Origin: Halomonas sp.
Lineage (GTDB): Bacteria > Pseudomonadota > Gammaproteobacteria > Pseudomonadales > Halomonadaceae
Direction of reading: 5' to 3'
Assembly (NCBI RefSeq): GCF_029263665.1
Contig: NZ_JAJUFQ010000018.1
Location: 36,726-100,725, forward strand
DNA: 64,000 bases
This document shows positions 1 to 8,656 of the stretch, in pieces. Position 1 is the stretch's first letter, and each line of letters starts with the position of its first letter. Both the position numbers and the translations under genes were made by a program. The notes beneath the pieces are model-generated. The model was not told the origin of the DNA and did no database searches. It saw nothing but the letters and a program-made list of their open reading frames with translations.

Positions 1-1
1 C

Positions 2-316
2 CACGCCACCCCACTAGGCTTATCCGGGCTGGCAAGACTGGTGAGTGCCAGTCCCCTGCCCAATGTGGCCATTGGCGGTCTCAAGGCTGAACATGCCGCT
101 CAGGTACGCGCCAGCGGCGCCGATGGCATGGCCGTTGTCTCCGCCATCTGCGGGCAACCCGACCCTCAGGCCGCGACTCAAGTGCTGGTGAAGGAGTGGG
201 CCGTAAGCCATAGCCACGAGTATCGAGTCACGAGCCGTCCAGTCCCCCTGGATCACAGACAAAAGCCTGGGTTCGGGGGTTACTTAAAGCTTACAGCTTA
301 TAACTCAAAGCTATAA
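2..316 (+). CDS. thiE: Thiamine-phosphate synthase, C-terminal part (cut by window edge)
   Basis: The reading frame is open from base 2 and lacks its N-terminus. Residues PNVAIGGLKAEHAAQV followed by GADGMAVVSAICG match the last two beta/alpha units of ThiE, the TIM-barrel enzyme that joins HMP-PP and thiazole phosphate into thiamine phosphate. The GG in VAIGG and the VVSAI segment belong to the phosphate-binding end of the barrel. The family normally stops soon after this point. Here the frame runs about 45 residues further, into AT-rich AGCTTA repeats, so the tail is probably an addition caused by loss of the original stop codon. The family call is fairly sure; the functional state cannot be judged without the missing part. 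Confidence 0.85.
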   Translation, partial: HATPLGLSGLARLVSASPLPNVAIGGLKAEHAAQVRASGADGMAVVSAICGQPDPQAATQVLVKEWAVSHSHEYRVTSRPVPLDHRQKPGFGGYLKLTAYNSKL

Positions 317-330
317 TTCACAGCTTACAG
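282..330. repeat. AGCTTA-type short tandem repeat at the 3' end of thiE
   Basis: Copies of AGCTTACAG or close variants start at 288, 295, 309 and 322, a spacing of 7, 14 and 13 bases. The array covers the last codons and stop of thiE and is more AT-rich than its surroundings. It resembles the other 14-16-bp arrays in this window. Confidence 0.5.
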
Positions 331-336
331 CCGGTC

Positions 337-1212
337 TCAGACCGTAGGTCGTCTCTTCAGCGAAGTGCGCCCTTCCTGATAGGCGATCAGCAGGCCACTG
401 CCGATGATCAGGGTACCGCCGAGCAGAACCCAGATATCCGGCACTTCACCCCAGATGCCCCATCCCAGCAGCACCGCCCATAACATGGCGGTGTAATCGA
501 AAGGAGCGGCAATGGCCGCAGGAGCATGGCGAAAGGCCAGAGTGATAAAGACGGTGGCGCCCACTCCCAAGGTGCCTGAAAGCAGAAAGCCGGGCCAATG
601 CCACGCCATTGGCGTCTGCCATACAAAGGGCAGCATGAAGCTGGAAAGCACAAAGGGCACCAGGGCCATGTAGAAGACCATGGCCCAGAGATGCTCTCGC
701 GTCCCGTAGCGGCGCGATGTGATCATCATCAATGCGTAGAACAGGGCGGCTCCCAAGGCGAACAGGGCTCCAAGAGATACCCCCGAAAAACCTGGCCTCA
801 CGACGACCAGCACCCCCACAAAGCCAATCAGAGAAGCCAGTATCACCGAAGGCTGGACCTTTTCATTCAGCAAAGGGACCGACAGCAGACTGACAAACAA
901 CGGTGCTGCGAAAGCGATGGCCGTCGCTTCCGCCAGTGGCAGCATCGTCAGCCCTGTCACGAAGCAGGCCATCGCCCCTGCATAGATCAAACCACGCAAC
1001 AGATGCACCTTGGGGCGCCTGGTGCGGAGCCTGCCCAGCCCTCCGGAGAAATACGCCAACAGTGCGATCAGCGGCAAGGAAATCAGGGTGCGAAAGAAGA
1101 TGATCTGGATCGTTGAATAACTCGCCCCCAGCCATTTGGACACGGCGTCCCCCAATGCCAGACACAACACCCCAAGACACATGTAGGCAATGCCCTTGAG
1201 CGATGGTGACAC
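337..1212 (-). CDS. DMT-superfamily (EamA) transporter
   Basis: This 291-residue protein is almost wholly hydrophobic, with about ten membrane helices arranged as two EamA repeats (roughly residues 6-140 and 150-280). It starts with GIAYMCLGVLCLALGDAVSK, a typical EamA first helix, and ends with a basic tail. The family exports or imports small metabolites across the inner membrane; the substrate cannot be told from sequence. It lies downstream of the carboxypeptidase gene on the same strand but behind a terminator hairpin, so it is probably transcribed separately. The family call is firm. Confidence 0.88.
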   Translation of the reverse strand: MSPSLKGIAYMCLGVLCLALGDAVSKWLGASYSTIQIIFFRTLISLPLIALLAYFSGGLGRLRTRRPKVHLLRGLIYAGAMACFVTGLTMLPLAEATAIAFAAPLFVSLLSVPLLNEKVQPSVILASLIGFVGVLVVVRPGFSGVSLGALFALGAALFYALMMITSRRYGTREHLWAMVFYMALVPFVLSSFMLPFVWQTPMAWHWPGFLLSGTLGVGATVFITLAFRHAPAAIAAPFDYTAMLWAVLLGWGIWGEVPDIWVLLGGTLIIGSGLLIAYQEGRTSLKRRPTV

Positions 1213-1270
1213 AGCTTTTCCTCCTGGAAACAGACGTCATGCTTGATATGGACGTTGTGGAAATAGACAA

Positions 1271-1299
1271 CAACGCCGATGCACTAGGCATCGGCGTTG
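1271..1299 (-). terminator. Terminator hairpin behind the carboxypeptidase gene
   Basis: A perfect 12-bp stem (CAACGCCGATGC at 1271-1282 with its complement at 1288-1299) and a 5-base loop lie 62 bases past the stop of the minus-strand carboxypeptidase gene. On that strand the stem is followed by TTGTCTATTTCC, a weak T tract. Confidence 0.65.
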
Positions 1300-1361
1300 G
1301 AGAACACTAGACAATGCACCGCCCTGAACGCATGAACATGCAACAGAGCGGTGCTGGGCGG

Positions 1362-2990
1362 TTACAAGCTGGCTTGCACCACCATGCAGTCCATGCCCTG
1401 CTGCTGCAGACTCTGACAAGCGCTGCGCGCCTGACTTTCCTGCAGATCCACGACCCGGGCGCGATAGACACCGGTACTGTCGGCTCGTGCCACAGATACC
1501 CGGGCATTTGCCATCTGGGACGAGATCTTTTCCGCTGCTTCACTAGCTTGCACACGGGCATGATCCGCATTGCTGAAGGCGCCGACCTGCACACCCCAGT
1601 CCCCCTCGCCCTGAGACGGTACTGAGGGTTGGGGTTGCGAAGCTGCCGGAGCCGTCGATGCTACCGCAACACTACGGCCGGCAGTGGGGGTCGAGTAAGT
1701 TGAAGCAGGTGGGGAAGTGGACGCCACACTCGGGCGATCAATCAGCTGACGCAAAGGGTCTGCTGATGCTGCGCTGCTCCCTGAACTCCCGCCCATGCTC
1801 GATGTGGAAGAGCCCGACGAGGGAGCATAGCGCGCCGATGAGCTATAGGTCGACGAAGAGCCGGATGCAGACGCATAAGAGGCGCTAGACGAATAGCTTG
1901 GCGTCGTTGCGGCATAACTGGATGTAGATGGCGTCGGCTGAATCACACTCTCGACACGGGATGGCTGCACCGCAGTACTTGTGGGAGCTTGTCTCGTCGC
2001 GGAAGCGCTGTATGTGGTAGTTGCTGGCGCTGTAGACGAGACACTGGCGACCTGGATCTGACGCGAAGGTCGTGTGGCTGGCTGGAAGCCGCTTGAAGGG
2101 TCCATCAACTCGCCACCGGAGAAATCGGTATCAGCAAGGAAACCACGGCCATTGAGCAAGGAGGCACGCATGAAGCCACGATCCAGCACGCTCATCATCT
2201 GCTCATCACGGGATGCAGCGGTATATCCGCCCATGACCACCGCCACCATGCGCTTACCGTTGTGCACGGATGATGTCGCCACATTAAAGCCCGAGGCACG
2301 GATGAAACCGGTCTTGAGGCCATCAGTACCCGGATAGTTCTTGAGCAGACGGTTATGCCCGGTGTGTCGAGTGCCCTTCCAGGTGAATTCCGTCAGCGCA
2401 AAATAGTGGTAGTACTGCGGAAAATCACGAATCAGGTGCATGGACAGGATGGCCATGTCTCGCGCCGTCGTCCTCTGACCATCATCCGGCAGTCCAGAGG
2501 CATTGCGGAACGTGGTGTTTCGCATGCCCAGTTCCTGGGCCTTGCGGGTCATCATGCTGGCAAACTGGGATTCTGTCCCCCCCAGGGATTCCCCCACCAC
2601 CACCGCGACGTCGTTGGCCGAACGCACCACCATGGCTTCAATGGCTTTCTCTACCGGAATGCTCTGGCCTGCCTTCAGCCACAACTTGGTGGCAGGCATG
2701 GAAGCCGCATGAGACGACACTGCCAAGGGCGTTGTCATGGTCTTGGAGCCACTTTCCAAGGCCTCGAACAACATATAAAGCGTCATCATCTTTGTCAGAG
2801 AAGCAGGATAGCGAGGCTCATCTGCATTCTCGGCATACAGAATTTCATTGGTTTCGGCATCGACCACGATGCCGGCATATCGCGGATTGGCCCACGCTGT
2901 GCCTGACGCCAGGCCCAGGATCAGGCTGGCAACCAGCACTAGCATCAGCGAGGTGGCCGAGCGCCACCCGGTACTCCTTGCGGACACCAT
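1362..2990 (-). CDS. D-alanyl-D-alanine carboxypeptidase (S11) with C-terminal SPOR domain
   Basis: This is a periplasmic penicillin-binding protein that trims the terminal D-Ala of peptidoglycan stem peptides. A signal peptide ends near TAWA. The peptidase domain has all three active-site motifs: SLTK, SAN and KTG. After the catalytic domain comes not the usual PBP5 C-terminal beta domain but about 150 residues of Ser/Ala/Thr-rich linker and a SPOR domain (WGVQVGAF to the end). SPOR domains bind denuded glycan at division septa. I chose the ATG at 2990 because GGGGA precedes it at suitable spacing and a signal peptide follows; ATG 2994-2996 is the alternative. The combination suggests a septum-targeted carboxypeptidase. 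Confidence 0.9.
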   Translation of the reverse strand: MVSARSTGWRSATSLMLVLVASLILGLASGTAWANPRYAGIVVDAETNEILYAENADEPRYPASLTKMMTLYMLFEALESGSKTMTTPLAVSSHAASMPATKLWLKAGQSIPVEKAIEAMVVRSANDVAVVVGESLGGTESQFASMMTRKAQELGMRNTTFRNASGLPDDGQRTTARDMAILSMHLIRDFPQYYHYFALTEFTWKGTRHTGHNRLLKNYPGTDGLKTGFIRASGFNVATSSVHNGKRMVAVVMGGYTAASRDEQMMSVLDRGFMRASLLNGRGFLADTDFSGGELMDPSSGFQPATRPSRQIQVASVSSTAPATTTYSASATRQAPTSTAVQPSRVESVIQPTPSTSSYAATTPSYSSSASYASASGSSSTYSSSARYAPSSGSSTSSMGGSSGSSAASADPLRQLIDRPSVASTSPPASTYSTPTAGRSVAVASTAPAASQPQPSVPSQGEGDWGVQVGAFSNADHARVQASEAAEKISSQMANARVSVARADSTGVYRARVVDLQESQARSACQSLQQQGMDCMVVQASL

Positions 2991-3133
2991 TGTCATTCCC
3001 CAGAATTTCCAGCTTGCTCTGAGAGCATTATGACCCACTTGGCCGATCTGTACAGGCCAAAGCGAGGGAAATCCTCGGAATTATCGCCTTTTAACCGCAA
3101 AAAAGTACCACAAATGACAGGTGAGAGACTTTC

Positions 3134-3895
3134 TCAGTTTGTCAATCGGGTGACACCTAACCACACCAGGCGCAGAGCCAGCACCGTCAGTACCCAGCGG
3201 AAAGCAAGATCGAAGCGCTGCTCAGACAGGCGCGACAGCAAGCGCAGGCCCAGCCAGGTACCCACTACCCCAGACAGGACCATCAACACCATCAACCCCA
3301 GCCAGTCACGGAAGACAAAACCTGCCACACCGAAGACAAAGGCCTTGCTCAGGTGCTGCAGTGTCATGCAGGCAGCAAAAGTGGCCACCGTGGACTGCCG
3401 TCCACCCCCACGTTGCTTGATGAATGAGGCCACCATGGGCCCCGAGGCCCCCACCATGCTGGAAAGCAGTGTCGTCACGGCACCGGCAATCAGTGTGCCG
3501 AGATGACCCAGCGCGCGCTGAGGTAGCCCAGGCCCCCAGATGGTAAACAGGACAAATCCCGCAATGGCCAGCTCCAGTACCCCTGCCGGCAAGCGAATCA
3601 GCAACCAGCTGGCCACCAGGGCTCCGATGATCGCCCCGGGGACAAAACTTGCCAGGGCTTTCCACTCCACATGGCGCAGCGTCATGGCCAGGCGCCCACC
3701 GTTGGAGCCCAGCTGCACCATGCCATGCACCGGAATCAATGCCGATGCCGGCATCACCTGAGCCATGGTCATGATCAACAGGGTGCCTCCGCCAACTCCC
3801 ATGGAAGCGCTGATCATGGATGTCAGAGAGGAAAGCAGAATCAGCAGAATACTGATGCTTGCAGGTAGAGGAGATAGCAGGCTAGGCCAATCCAT
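3134..3895 (-). CDS. TauE/SafE-family membrane permease
   Basis: The protein has 253 residues and about eight hydrophobic helices. It carries the glycine-rich SASMGVGGGTL segment of the first TauE repeat and a matching SSMVGASGPMV in the second. Members move small organic or sulfur-containing anions such as sulfite, sulfoacetate or sulfolactate across the inner membrane, but many have no known substrate. No sulfonate enzymes are nearby, so a specific substrate should not be inferred. The start sits directly beside an array of TTCCGAA repeats. Confidence 0.85.
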   Translation of the reverse strand: MDWPSLLSPLPASISILLILLSSLTSMISASMGVGGGTLLIMTMAQVMPASALIPVHGMVQLGSNGGRLAMTLRHVEWKALASFVPGAIIGALVASWLLIRLPAGVLELAIAGFVLFTIWGPGLPQRALGHLGTLIAGAVTTLLSSMVGASGPMVASFIKQRGGGRQSTVATFAACMTLQHLSKAFVFGVAGFVFRDWLGLMVLMVLSGVVGTWLGLRLLSRLSEQRFDLAFRWVLTVLALRLVWLGVTRLTN

Positions 3896-3904
3896 GGGCT
3901 GGGC

Positions 3905-3955
3905 TTCCGAATGACGATGTTCCGAATGGCTAGTTCTGAAGATTGTATTCCGAAC
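3905..3955. repeat. Four TTCCGAA-type direct repeats upstream of the TauE gene
   Basis: TTCCGAAT at 3905 and 3920, TTCTGAAG at 3934 and TTCCGAAC at 3948 are spaced 15, 14 and 14 bases. The array begins 10 bases upstream of the start codon of the minus-strand permease gene. It could be a regulator-binding array or simply a 14-15-bp slippage repeat. Confidence 0.55.
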
Positions 3956-4006
3956 AGCTCAGTCGCCCAGCATACCTTTCTGGCGGCTATTTCTCGATTT
4001 TGCAGC

Positions 4007-5347
4007 TTATTTCCTGGTTTTCAGGGCGGCCCGGGATGCCTGCTCACGCTCGGCGTATAGCCTGAGCTCATCGATAACCGGTGTGCCGAGAGCCGCTTCA
4101 AAAGCCTCACGATTGGCATTGCCCTGGCCGACGGAGCCTTCCTCACCGCCCAGATTCGACTGGAAGATGCCCGCCGCGGAGACCGGTAGAAAGTCTTCGT
4201 AGGTGATCGGCTCGGCAATCACCTTGCCAGTATCGATCAGGTCCTCCAGGCCACCCTCGGCACCTTCATGCCCTGGGGCATAACGGTATTCGAAATAAGC
4301 CAATCCTTCACGGCGCAGGATGGTGTCGTCATCCGGGAAGGCCTCGAAGACCTCGGACAACTGCGCCTGATGAGCCTCATTGTCCGCACCAGTGGCCGCC
4401 TGACGCGCCTCATTGAGCAGTTGATCATAGAGCTGGCGGCCACGCGCGGTCAGCGCTACGCCACGCTGCTCGATCTCGCCGAAACGTGCGGTGTGCTTGC
4501 CGATGTCATCGCCACGGAAATGGGTCAGTTCCTCCAGCGCCTTGAAGCTGGTCTGGCGCAGCAGGATCGGGCACTGGCGACGCGGCGGCCCTTCGATCAC
4601 CGCCTTGGGCGACATGCCGGCAGCGGGCATCCGGCGCTGAACCTCATCAATGTCCAGAGTACGCGGCGTCAGGTGATTGATATGCGGACCACGGAAACAC
4701 ACTACATCAGCAATCAGACGGTGGGCGGCATGCAGGTCGTCATAGGTCGTGCGATCCACCGTGGCATGCTGGTGCCAACGGAAGGTCTCCAGTGCCTCGG
4801 CGACAAACCGGTCCGCCTGGTCGCTGGTCAATCCACCCTCGTTCTCGAAAGCGGCGATCAGCTCCCGCACCCCCAGCGTAAAGATATCGCGCTGCGCGAG
4901 AATATCGGCAGCACGCTGGCGCAGCGCCGAATCCTCGATCAACTCCAGCCGCAGCAGCGAAGTGAACAGGCGGAAGGGATTACGCGCCAGGGCCGCGTCA
5001 GACACCGGACGAAAGGCGGTGGAATGCACCGGGACTCCCGCCTCGGAGAGGTCATAGTAGCCCACCGGATACATGCCCATCACCGCAAACAGGCGTCGCA
5101 ACGTCGCCAGCTCCTCCGCTGTTCCCACGCGGATGGCGCCATGGCGTTCGACACCGAGGCGCTCCAGTTCACCACGGGCCTCAAGGCTGGCCTTGAATTC
5201 GGGCCATGCTTCCAGCGTCTCGCGATTGACGGTCTCGACCAGTTCCAGCAAGGCGCCGTACTGCGGCACTTCTGTCTGATACATGGCCGACATAGCACGC
5301 GAAAAGCGGTCACGAATCTCATCGGAGGAAACGAAAGAGGACGACAT
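4007..5347 (-). CDS. hglS: 2-oxoadipate dioxygenase/decarboxylase (DUF1338, YdcJ/HglS family)
   Basis: The 446-residue protein matches the YdcJ/HglS family, Fe(II) enzymes that turn 2-oxoadipate into D-2-hydroxyglutarate in bacterial lysine catabolism. The conserved blocks are present: VPVHSTAFRPV (metal-ligand His), GPHINHLTPRTLDID, and FGEIEQRG (metal-ligand Glu). The start at 5347 (MSSSFVSSDE) is where family similarity begins; the open frame extends 39 codons further upstream without similarity. A LysR gene is divergent, with a perfect palindrome between them, and is the likely regulator. The family call is strong; the substrate follows from characterised homologues. Confidence 0.85.
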   Translation of the reverse strand: MSSSFVSSDEIRDRFSRAMSAMYQTEVPQYGALLELVETVNRETLEAWPEFKASLEARGELERLGVERHGAIRVGTAEELATLRRLFAVMGMYPVGYYDLSEAGVPVHSTAFRPVSDAALARNPFRLFTSLLRLELIEDSALRQRAADILAQRDIFTLGVRELIAAFENEGGLTSDQADRFVAEALETFRWHQHATVDRTTYDDLHAAHRLIADVVCFRGPHINHLTPRTLDIDEVQRRMPAAGMSPKAVIEGPPRRQCPILLRQTSFKALEELTHFRGDDIGKHTARFGEIEQRGVALTARGRQLYDQLLNEARQAATGADNEAHQAQLSEVFEAFPDDDTILRREGLAYFEYRYAPGHEGAEGGLEDLIDTGKVIAEPITYEDFLPVSAAGIFQSNLGGEEGSVGQGNANREAFEAALGTPVIDELRLYAEREQASRAALKTRK

Positions 5348-5489
5348 GGTGGCTCTACCTGATATGTAAGAACACATGGTGATGGCTGGAAAGGAGTCAT
5401 GGCTGACAGGACGCCATACCTCCGATTTACCGCCCATGAAAACAGAGCCGACAATAGGGGACAAACGAAAAAAAGCACGCTTTGCATTC

Positions 5490-5501
5490 CATTCCGGAAT
5501 G
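5490..5501. promoter_or_regulatory. Palindromic operator candidate between hglS and LysR
   Basis: CATTCCGGAATG is a perfect 12-bp palindrome lying between the two divergent start codons, 143 bases from hglS and 111 from the LysR gene. Its position suits a LysR or other dimeric repressor site. This is inference from position and symmetry only. Confidence 0.4.
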
Positions 5502-5611
5502 TGAGGTGAGAATATCGAGTCAGCATCTCATGTAAGGCGTCAAGGTAAAAAACGGCTGAATGGCCTTTTCCACCGTACCCTCATACTCATGCATAAAAGT
5601 TGTACCTATCC

Positions 5612-6529
5612 ATGAAAGCCCGTCACTTGCCTTCCACGGTCACCATCCAGTGCTTCGAGACTGCGGCGCGACACCTCAGCTTTACCCGTGCCGCCGAAGA
5701 GTTGAGCATCACCCAGAGCGCCGTCAGCAAGCAGGTGGCACAATTGGAAGATGTGCTGCAACGCAAGCTGTTCCGCCGCCTGAGGCGCAGTCTGGTGCTG
5801 ACACCGGAAGGCGCGCTGTACCTGAGCGAAGCGCGCAAGATTCTGGCCCAGCTCGAGATGTCGACCAATACCATCCAGACCTGGAGCGGCCAGGGCGAAG
5901 TGCTGAAAGTCGCGACCTTGCCGACTTTCGGCAGCCGCTGGCTGGCACGCCATCTCCCCGCCTTCCTCGAAGCCCGCCCACAACTGACCCTGCAGCTCAC
6001 CGATCGTGTCGAGGCCTTCGACGTGCATGGCGAAGGCCTCGACGTGGCAGTGTTCCATGGTCATGGCAGTTGGCCGGGGCTCGAATGCCACCGATTGTTT
6101 GGCGAGGAGGTCGTCGCAGTGGCCGCCCCGCACTACCTGGCCGAGCGACAGCCGGATGCCGCCCGAGCCTTCGGCGACTGTCGCCTGCTGCACCTCGCCA
6201 CCCGCCCAGCTGCCTGGCACCACTGGTTTGCCGGTCAGGGCATCCGCAGTGAACGCAGCTACTACGGTACTCGTGTCGAGACCTTCCACACCCTGATCCA
6301 GATGCTGATCAACGGCGCTGGACTGGGGCTGGTGCCGCGCTTTCTGATCGACGAGGAACTGGACAGCGGCCAACTGCAACTCGCCTCTCCCCACGTACTG
6401 ACCACTCCCGACGCCTATTACCTGGTCACTCCGGAAGCCCTGGGCGAGCAACCACACGTCAGACACTTCATCGACTATCTGATCGAGCGGGCGCAGTGTT
6501 CTGCATTCCCCGAGCCACCCAGCCCTTAA
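5612..6529 (+). CDS. LysR-family transcriptional regulator (GcvA-like)
   Basis: This protein of about 305 residues has an N-terminal winged helix-turn-helix (residues about 8-67, including AARHLSFTRAAEELSITQSA and the wing RRSLVLTPEG) and a periplasmic-binding-protein-like effector domain (about 90-295). The start at 5612 (MKARHLPST) fits the family; a TTG 12 bases earlier is less likely. The gene is divergent from hglS, so control of 2-oxoadipate/lysine breakdown is the natural guess. Its stop codon lies inside the left end of the small inverted-repeat element that follows. Confidence 0.9.
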   Translation: MKARHLPSTVTIQCFETAARHLSFTRAAEELSITQSAVSKQVAQLEDVLQRKLFRRLRRSLVLTPEGALYLSEARKILAQLEMSTNTIQTWSGQGEVLKVATLPTFGSRWLARHLPAFLEARPQLTLQLTDRVEAFDVHGEGLDVAVFHGHGSWPGLECHRLFGEEVVAVAAPHYLAERQPDAARAFGDCRLLHLATRPAAWHHWFAGQGIRSERSYYGTRVETFHTLIQMLINGAGLGLVPRFLIDEELDSGQLQLASPHVLTTPDAYYLVTPEALGEQPHVRHFIDYLIERAQCSAFPEPPSP

Positions 6530-6676
6530 GGAAGCGCTGCATAAATCAGTGAGCGAGTTCAAGCGCAAGGCGCCCGGAGCGCAGGAACCGGAGCATAGGC
6601 CGACTATGTGAGGATTCCGAGCACCGCGTAACGCAGCGATTGGCTTCGTGTAGCTATTTATTCAGTGTTTCCCTAA
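6526..6676. mobile_element. MITE-like 151-bp inverted-repeat element between convergent genes
   Basis: The left end (6526-6546) and the reverse complement of the right end (6656-6676) match at 16 of 21 positions: both begin TTA(A/G)GGAA and share CTG and ATAAAT. The interior is GC-rich, contains a CATAG-GCCGA-CTATG hairpin, and has no open frame. The left end contains the TAA of the LysR gene and the right end contains the TAG of aapP, so the element closes both reading frames. A non-autonomous transposable element or a REP-type intergenic repeat are both possible. No second copy was seen in this window. Confidence 0.6.
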
Positions 6677-7473
6677 TGGCCCAGAATCTGGCTGAGGAAC
6701 AGCCGCGTCCGTTCCGAGCGTGGCGCACTGAAGAATGTCTCCGGCGGTGCTTCCTCGATGATCTGCCCCTGATCCATGAAGATCACTCGGTCGGCTACGG
6801 TTCTGGCAAAGCCCATTTCATGGGTCACACAGAGCATGGTCATGCCGTCCCGGGCCAATTCGACCATGACATCGAGCACTTCCTTGATCATCTCTGGATC
6901 GAGGGCCGACGTCGGCTCATCGAACAGCATGACTTCCGGCTTGAGACATAGGGCCCGAGCGATGGCCACCCGCTGCTGCTGACCACCGGATAACTGACCG
7001 GGATACTTGTGGGCCTGGTCAGCGATCTGCACCCGCTCGAGATACTCCATGGCGGTGGCTTCGGCCTCCCGCCGCGGGCGCCGCTGCACCCATGTCTGGG
7101 CGATACAGCAGTTTTCCAGCACCGATAGATGGGGAAACAGGTTGAAGTGCTGGAATACCATGCCGACGTGGCGACGGATCTGCTCGATGCGCTTGACGTC
7201 CTCGGTCATGTGCATGCCATCGACCACGATATCGCCCTGCTGATGCTCCTCGAGATGATTGATGCAACGGATCAGGGTCGACTTGCCGGAGCCGGAGGGT
7301 CCACAGATGACGATTCGCTCCCCGCGCTCGACCTTGAGGTCGATATCCCGCAGCACATGAAAGTCGCCATACCACTTGTTGAGCCCGGATATCTCGATCA
7401 TCGCCGGCTGGTCGGAAGCCGAGGCTGGTGATGTACCTTCCGGCACAGACGTGGCAGCTTGAGAGGACATCAT
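6673..7473 (-). CDS. aapP: General L-amino-acid ABC transporter, ATP-binding protein
   Basis: This 266-residue ABC ATPase powers uptake through AapQ/AapM. It shows Walker [10 protein letters not shown], the Q-loop region [17 protein letters not shown], the signature LSGGQQQR, Walker [13 protein letters not shown] and the switch His in CVTHEMGFA, as in the polar amino-acid (GlnQ/AapP) subgroup. GGGAG precedes ATGATG; either ATG could serve as start. It is the last gene of aapJQMP, and its stop lies in the end of the inverted-repeat element. About 20 residues of Ser/Ala/Pro-rich sequence precede the ABC domain. Confidence 0.93.
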   Translation of the reverse strand: MMSSQAATSVPEGTSPASASDQPAMIEISGLNKWYGDFHVLRDIDLKVERGERIVICGPSGSGKSTLIRCINHLEEHQQGDIVVDGMHMTEDVKRIEQIRRHVGMVFQHFNLFPHLSVLENCCIAQTWVQRRPRREAEATAMEYLERVQIADQAHKYPGQLSGGQQQRVAIARALCLKPEVMLFDEPTSALDPEMIKEVLDVMVELARDGMTMLCVTHEMGFARTVADRVIFMDQGQIIEEAPPETFFSAPRSERTRLFLSQILGH

Positions 7474-7551
7474 CTTTACTCCCGAATCATTGGAATTGTT
7501 GTGGGCCTGGCGGCGCTAGGAGCAGCCTGGTCATGGCTGAGGCAAGTCTCA

Positions 7552-8655
7552 TCAATGGCCACGATGCAGACGCCGCTCCATATGCTGACTGTAGCGCGAC
7601 ATGCTGAAGCAGAAGACCCAGAACATCAGTGCCGCAAATACATACCCTTCCGTCGCGAAGCCCAGCCAATCGCTATCGGTCAAGCCTGCACGGATGATCG
7701 CCAGCAGGTCGAACAGGCCGATGATCAACACCAGCGAAGTGTCCTTGAACAGCGCGATGAAGGTGTTGACGATACCGGGAATCACCAGCTTGAGCGCCTG
7801 GGGCAGGATGATCAGTCCCATTCGTCGCCAATAGCTGAGTCCCAGTGCCTTGGCGGCTTCCTCCTGGCCCTTGGGTATCGCCTGCAGACCACCTCGTACC
7901 ACCTCGGCCATGTAGGCGCTCCAGAAGAACATGATGCCGATCAGCGCCCGCAGCAGCTTGTTGAACTCGACCTCGTTGGGCACGAACAGCGGCAGCATGA
8001 CCGATGCCATGAACAGCACGGTGATCAGCGGTACGCCACGCCAGAACTCGATGAAGACGATGCACAGGCTTCTGACCAGCGGCATCTGCGAGCGGCGCCC
8101 CAACGCTAGCAAGACGCCAAGCGGTAATGAGCCGACGATACCCACTGTTGCCACCGTCAGCGTCAGCATCAGGCCACCCCAGCGGCGAGTCGGGACATGG
8201 GGCAGATCGAACACACCGCCCACCAACAGCAACCAGGCGATGATCGGGAACCCGACCAGAGCAAAGACCACCACCCACTTTTTGGCTGGCATGCGCGGAA
8301 TCGCCAGCCAGGCAATGGTCACCGCCATCAATGCCAGGGTGATATCGACCCGATAGCGCTCAGCGACGGGATAGAAGCCATAGACGATGGTTTCGAAGCG
8401 CGCACTGATGAATACCCAGCAAGCCCCTTCACCGGAACAGGCCTCGCGACTATCGCCAAGCCAGTCGGCATTGATCAGCGCCCACTGGACCATCGGCGTC
8501 AGTGCCCACACCAGTAGTGCCAGCGTCAACAGGCTGACGATCGAGTTGACCGGGCCATTGAACAGCCGCGAGCGCAGCCAGCCGACCAGACCATGGCGGA
8601 TGTCCGGTGCCGGGCGTGCCGCAATCAAGGTATCTCGCGCAGTGGAATCGTTCAT
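7552..8655 (-). CDS. aapM: General L-amino-acid ABC transporter permease
   Basis: The 367-residue inner-membrane permease has an N-terminal group of helices and a C-terminal HisM-type core. The EAA-loop signature is visible in KGQEEAAKALGLSYWRRMGLIILPQALK. Its length and the pair AapQ/AapM upstream of AapP identify the broad-range amino-acid system described in Rhizobium rather than a two-helix-bundle histidine transporter. One base separates it from aapQ, so translation is probably coupled. Confidence 0.9.
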   Translation of the reverse strand: MNDSTARDTLIAARPAPDIRHGLVGWLRSRLFNGPVNSIVSLLTLALLVWALTPMVQWALINADWLGDSREACSGEGACWVFISARFETIVYGFYPVAERYRVDITLALMAVTIAWLAIPRMPAKKWVVVFALVGFPIIAWLLLVGGVFDLPHVPTRRWGGLMLTLTVATVGIVGSLPLGVLLALGRRSQMPLVRSLCIVFIEFWRGVPLITVLFMASVMLPLFVPNEVEFNKLLRALIGIMFFWSAYMAEVVRGGLQAIPKGQEEAAKALGLSYWRRMGLIILPQALKLVIPGIVNTFIALFKDTSLVLIIGLFDLLAIIRAGLTDSDWLGFATEGYVFAALMFWVFCFSMSRYSQHMERRLHRGH

Positions 8656-8656
8656 G

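Noticed and set aside
4268..5362. 364-codon plus-strand open frame
   Set aside because: Antisense to hglS; Gln/Arg/His-rich with no family resemblance.
5606..6568. 320-codon minus-strand open frame
   Set aside because: Antisense to the LysR gene and running into the inverted-repeat element.
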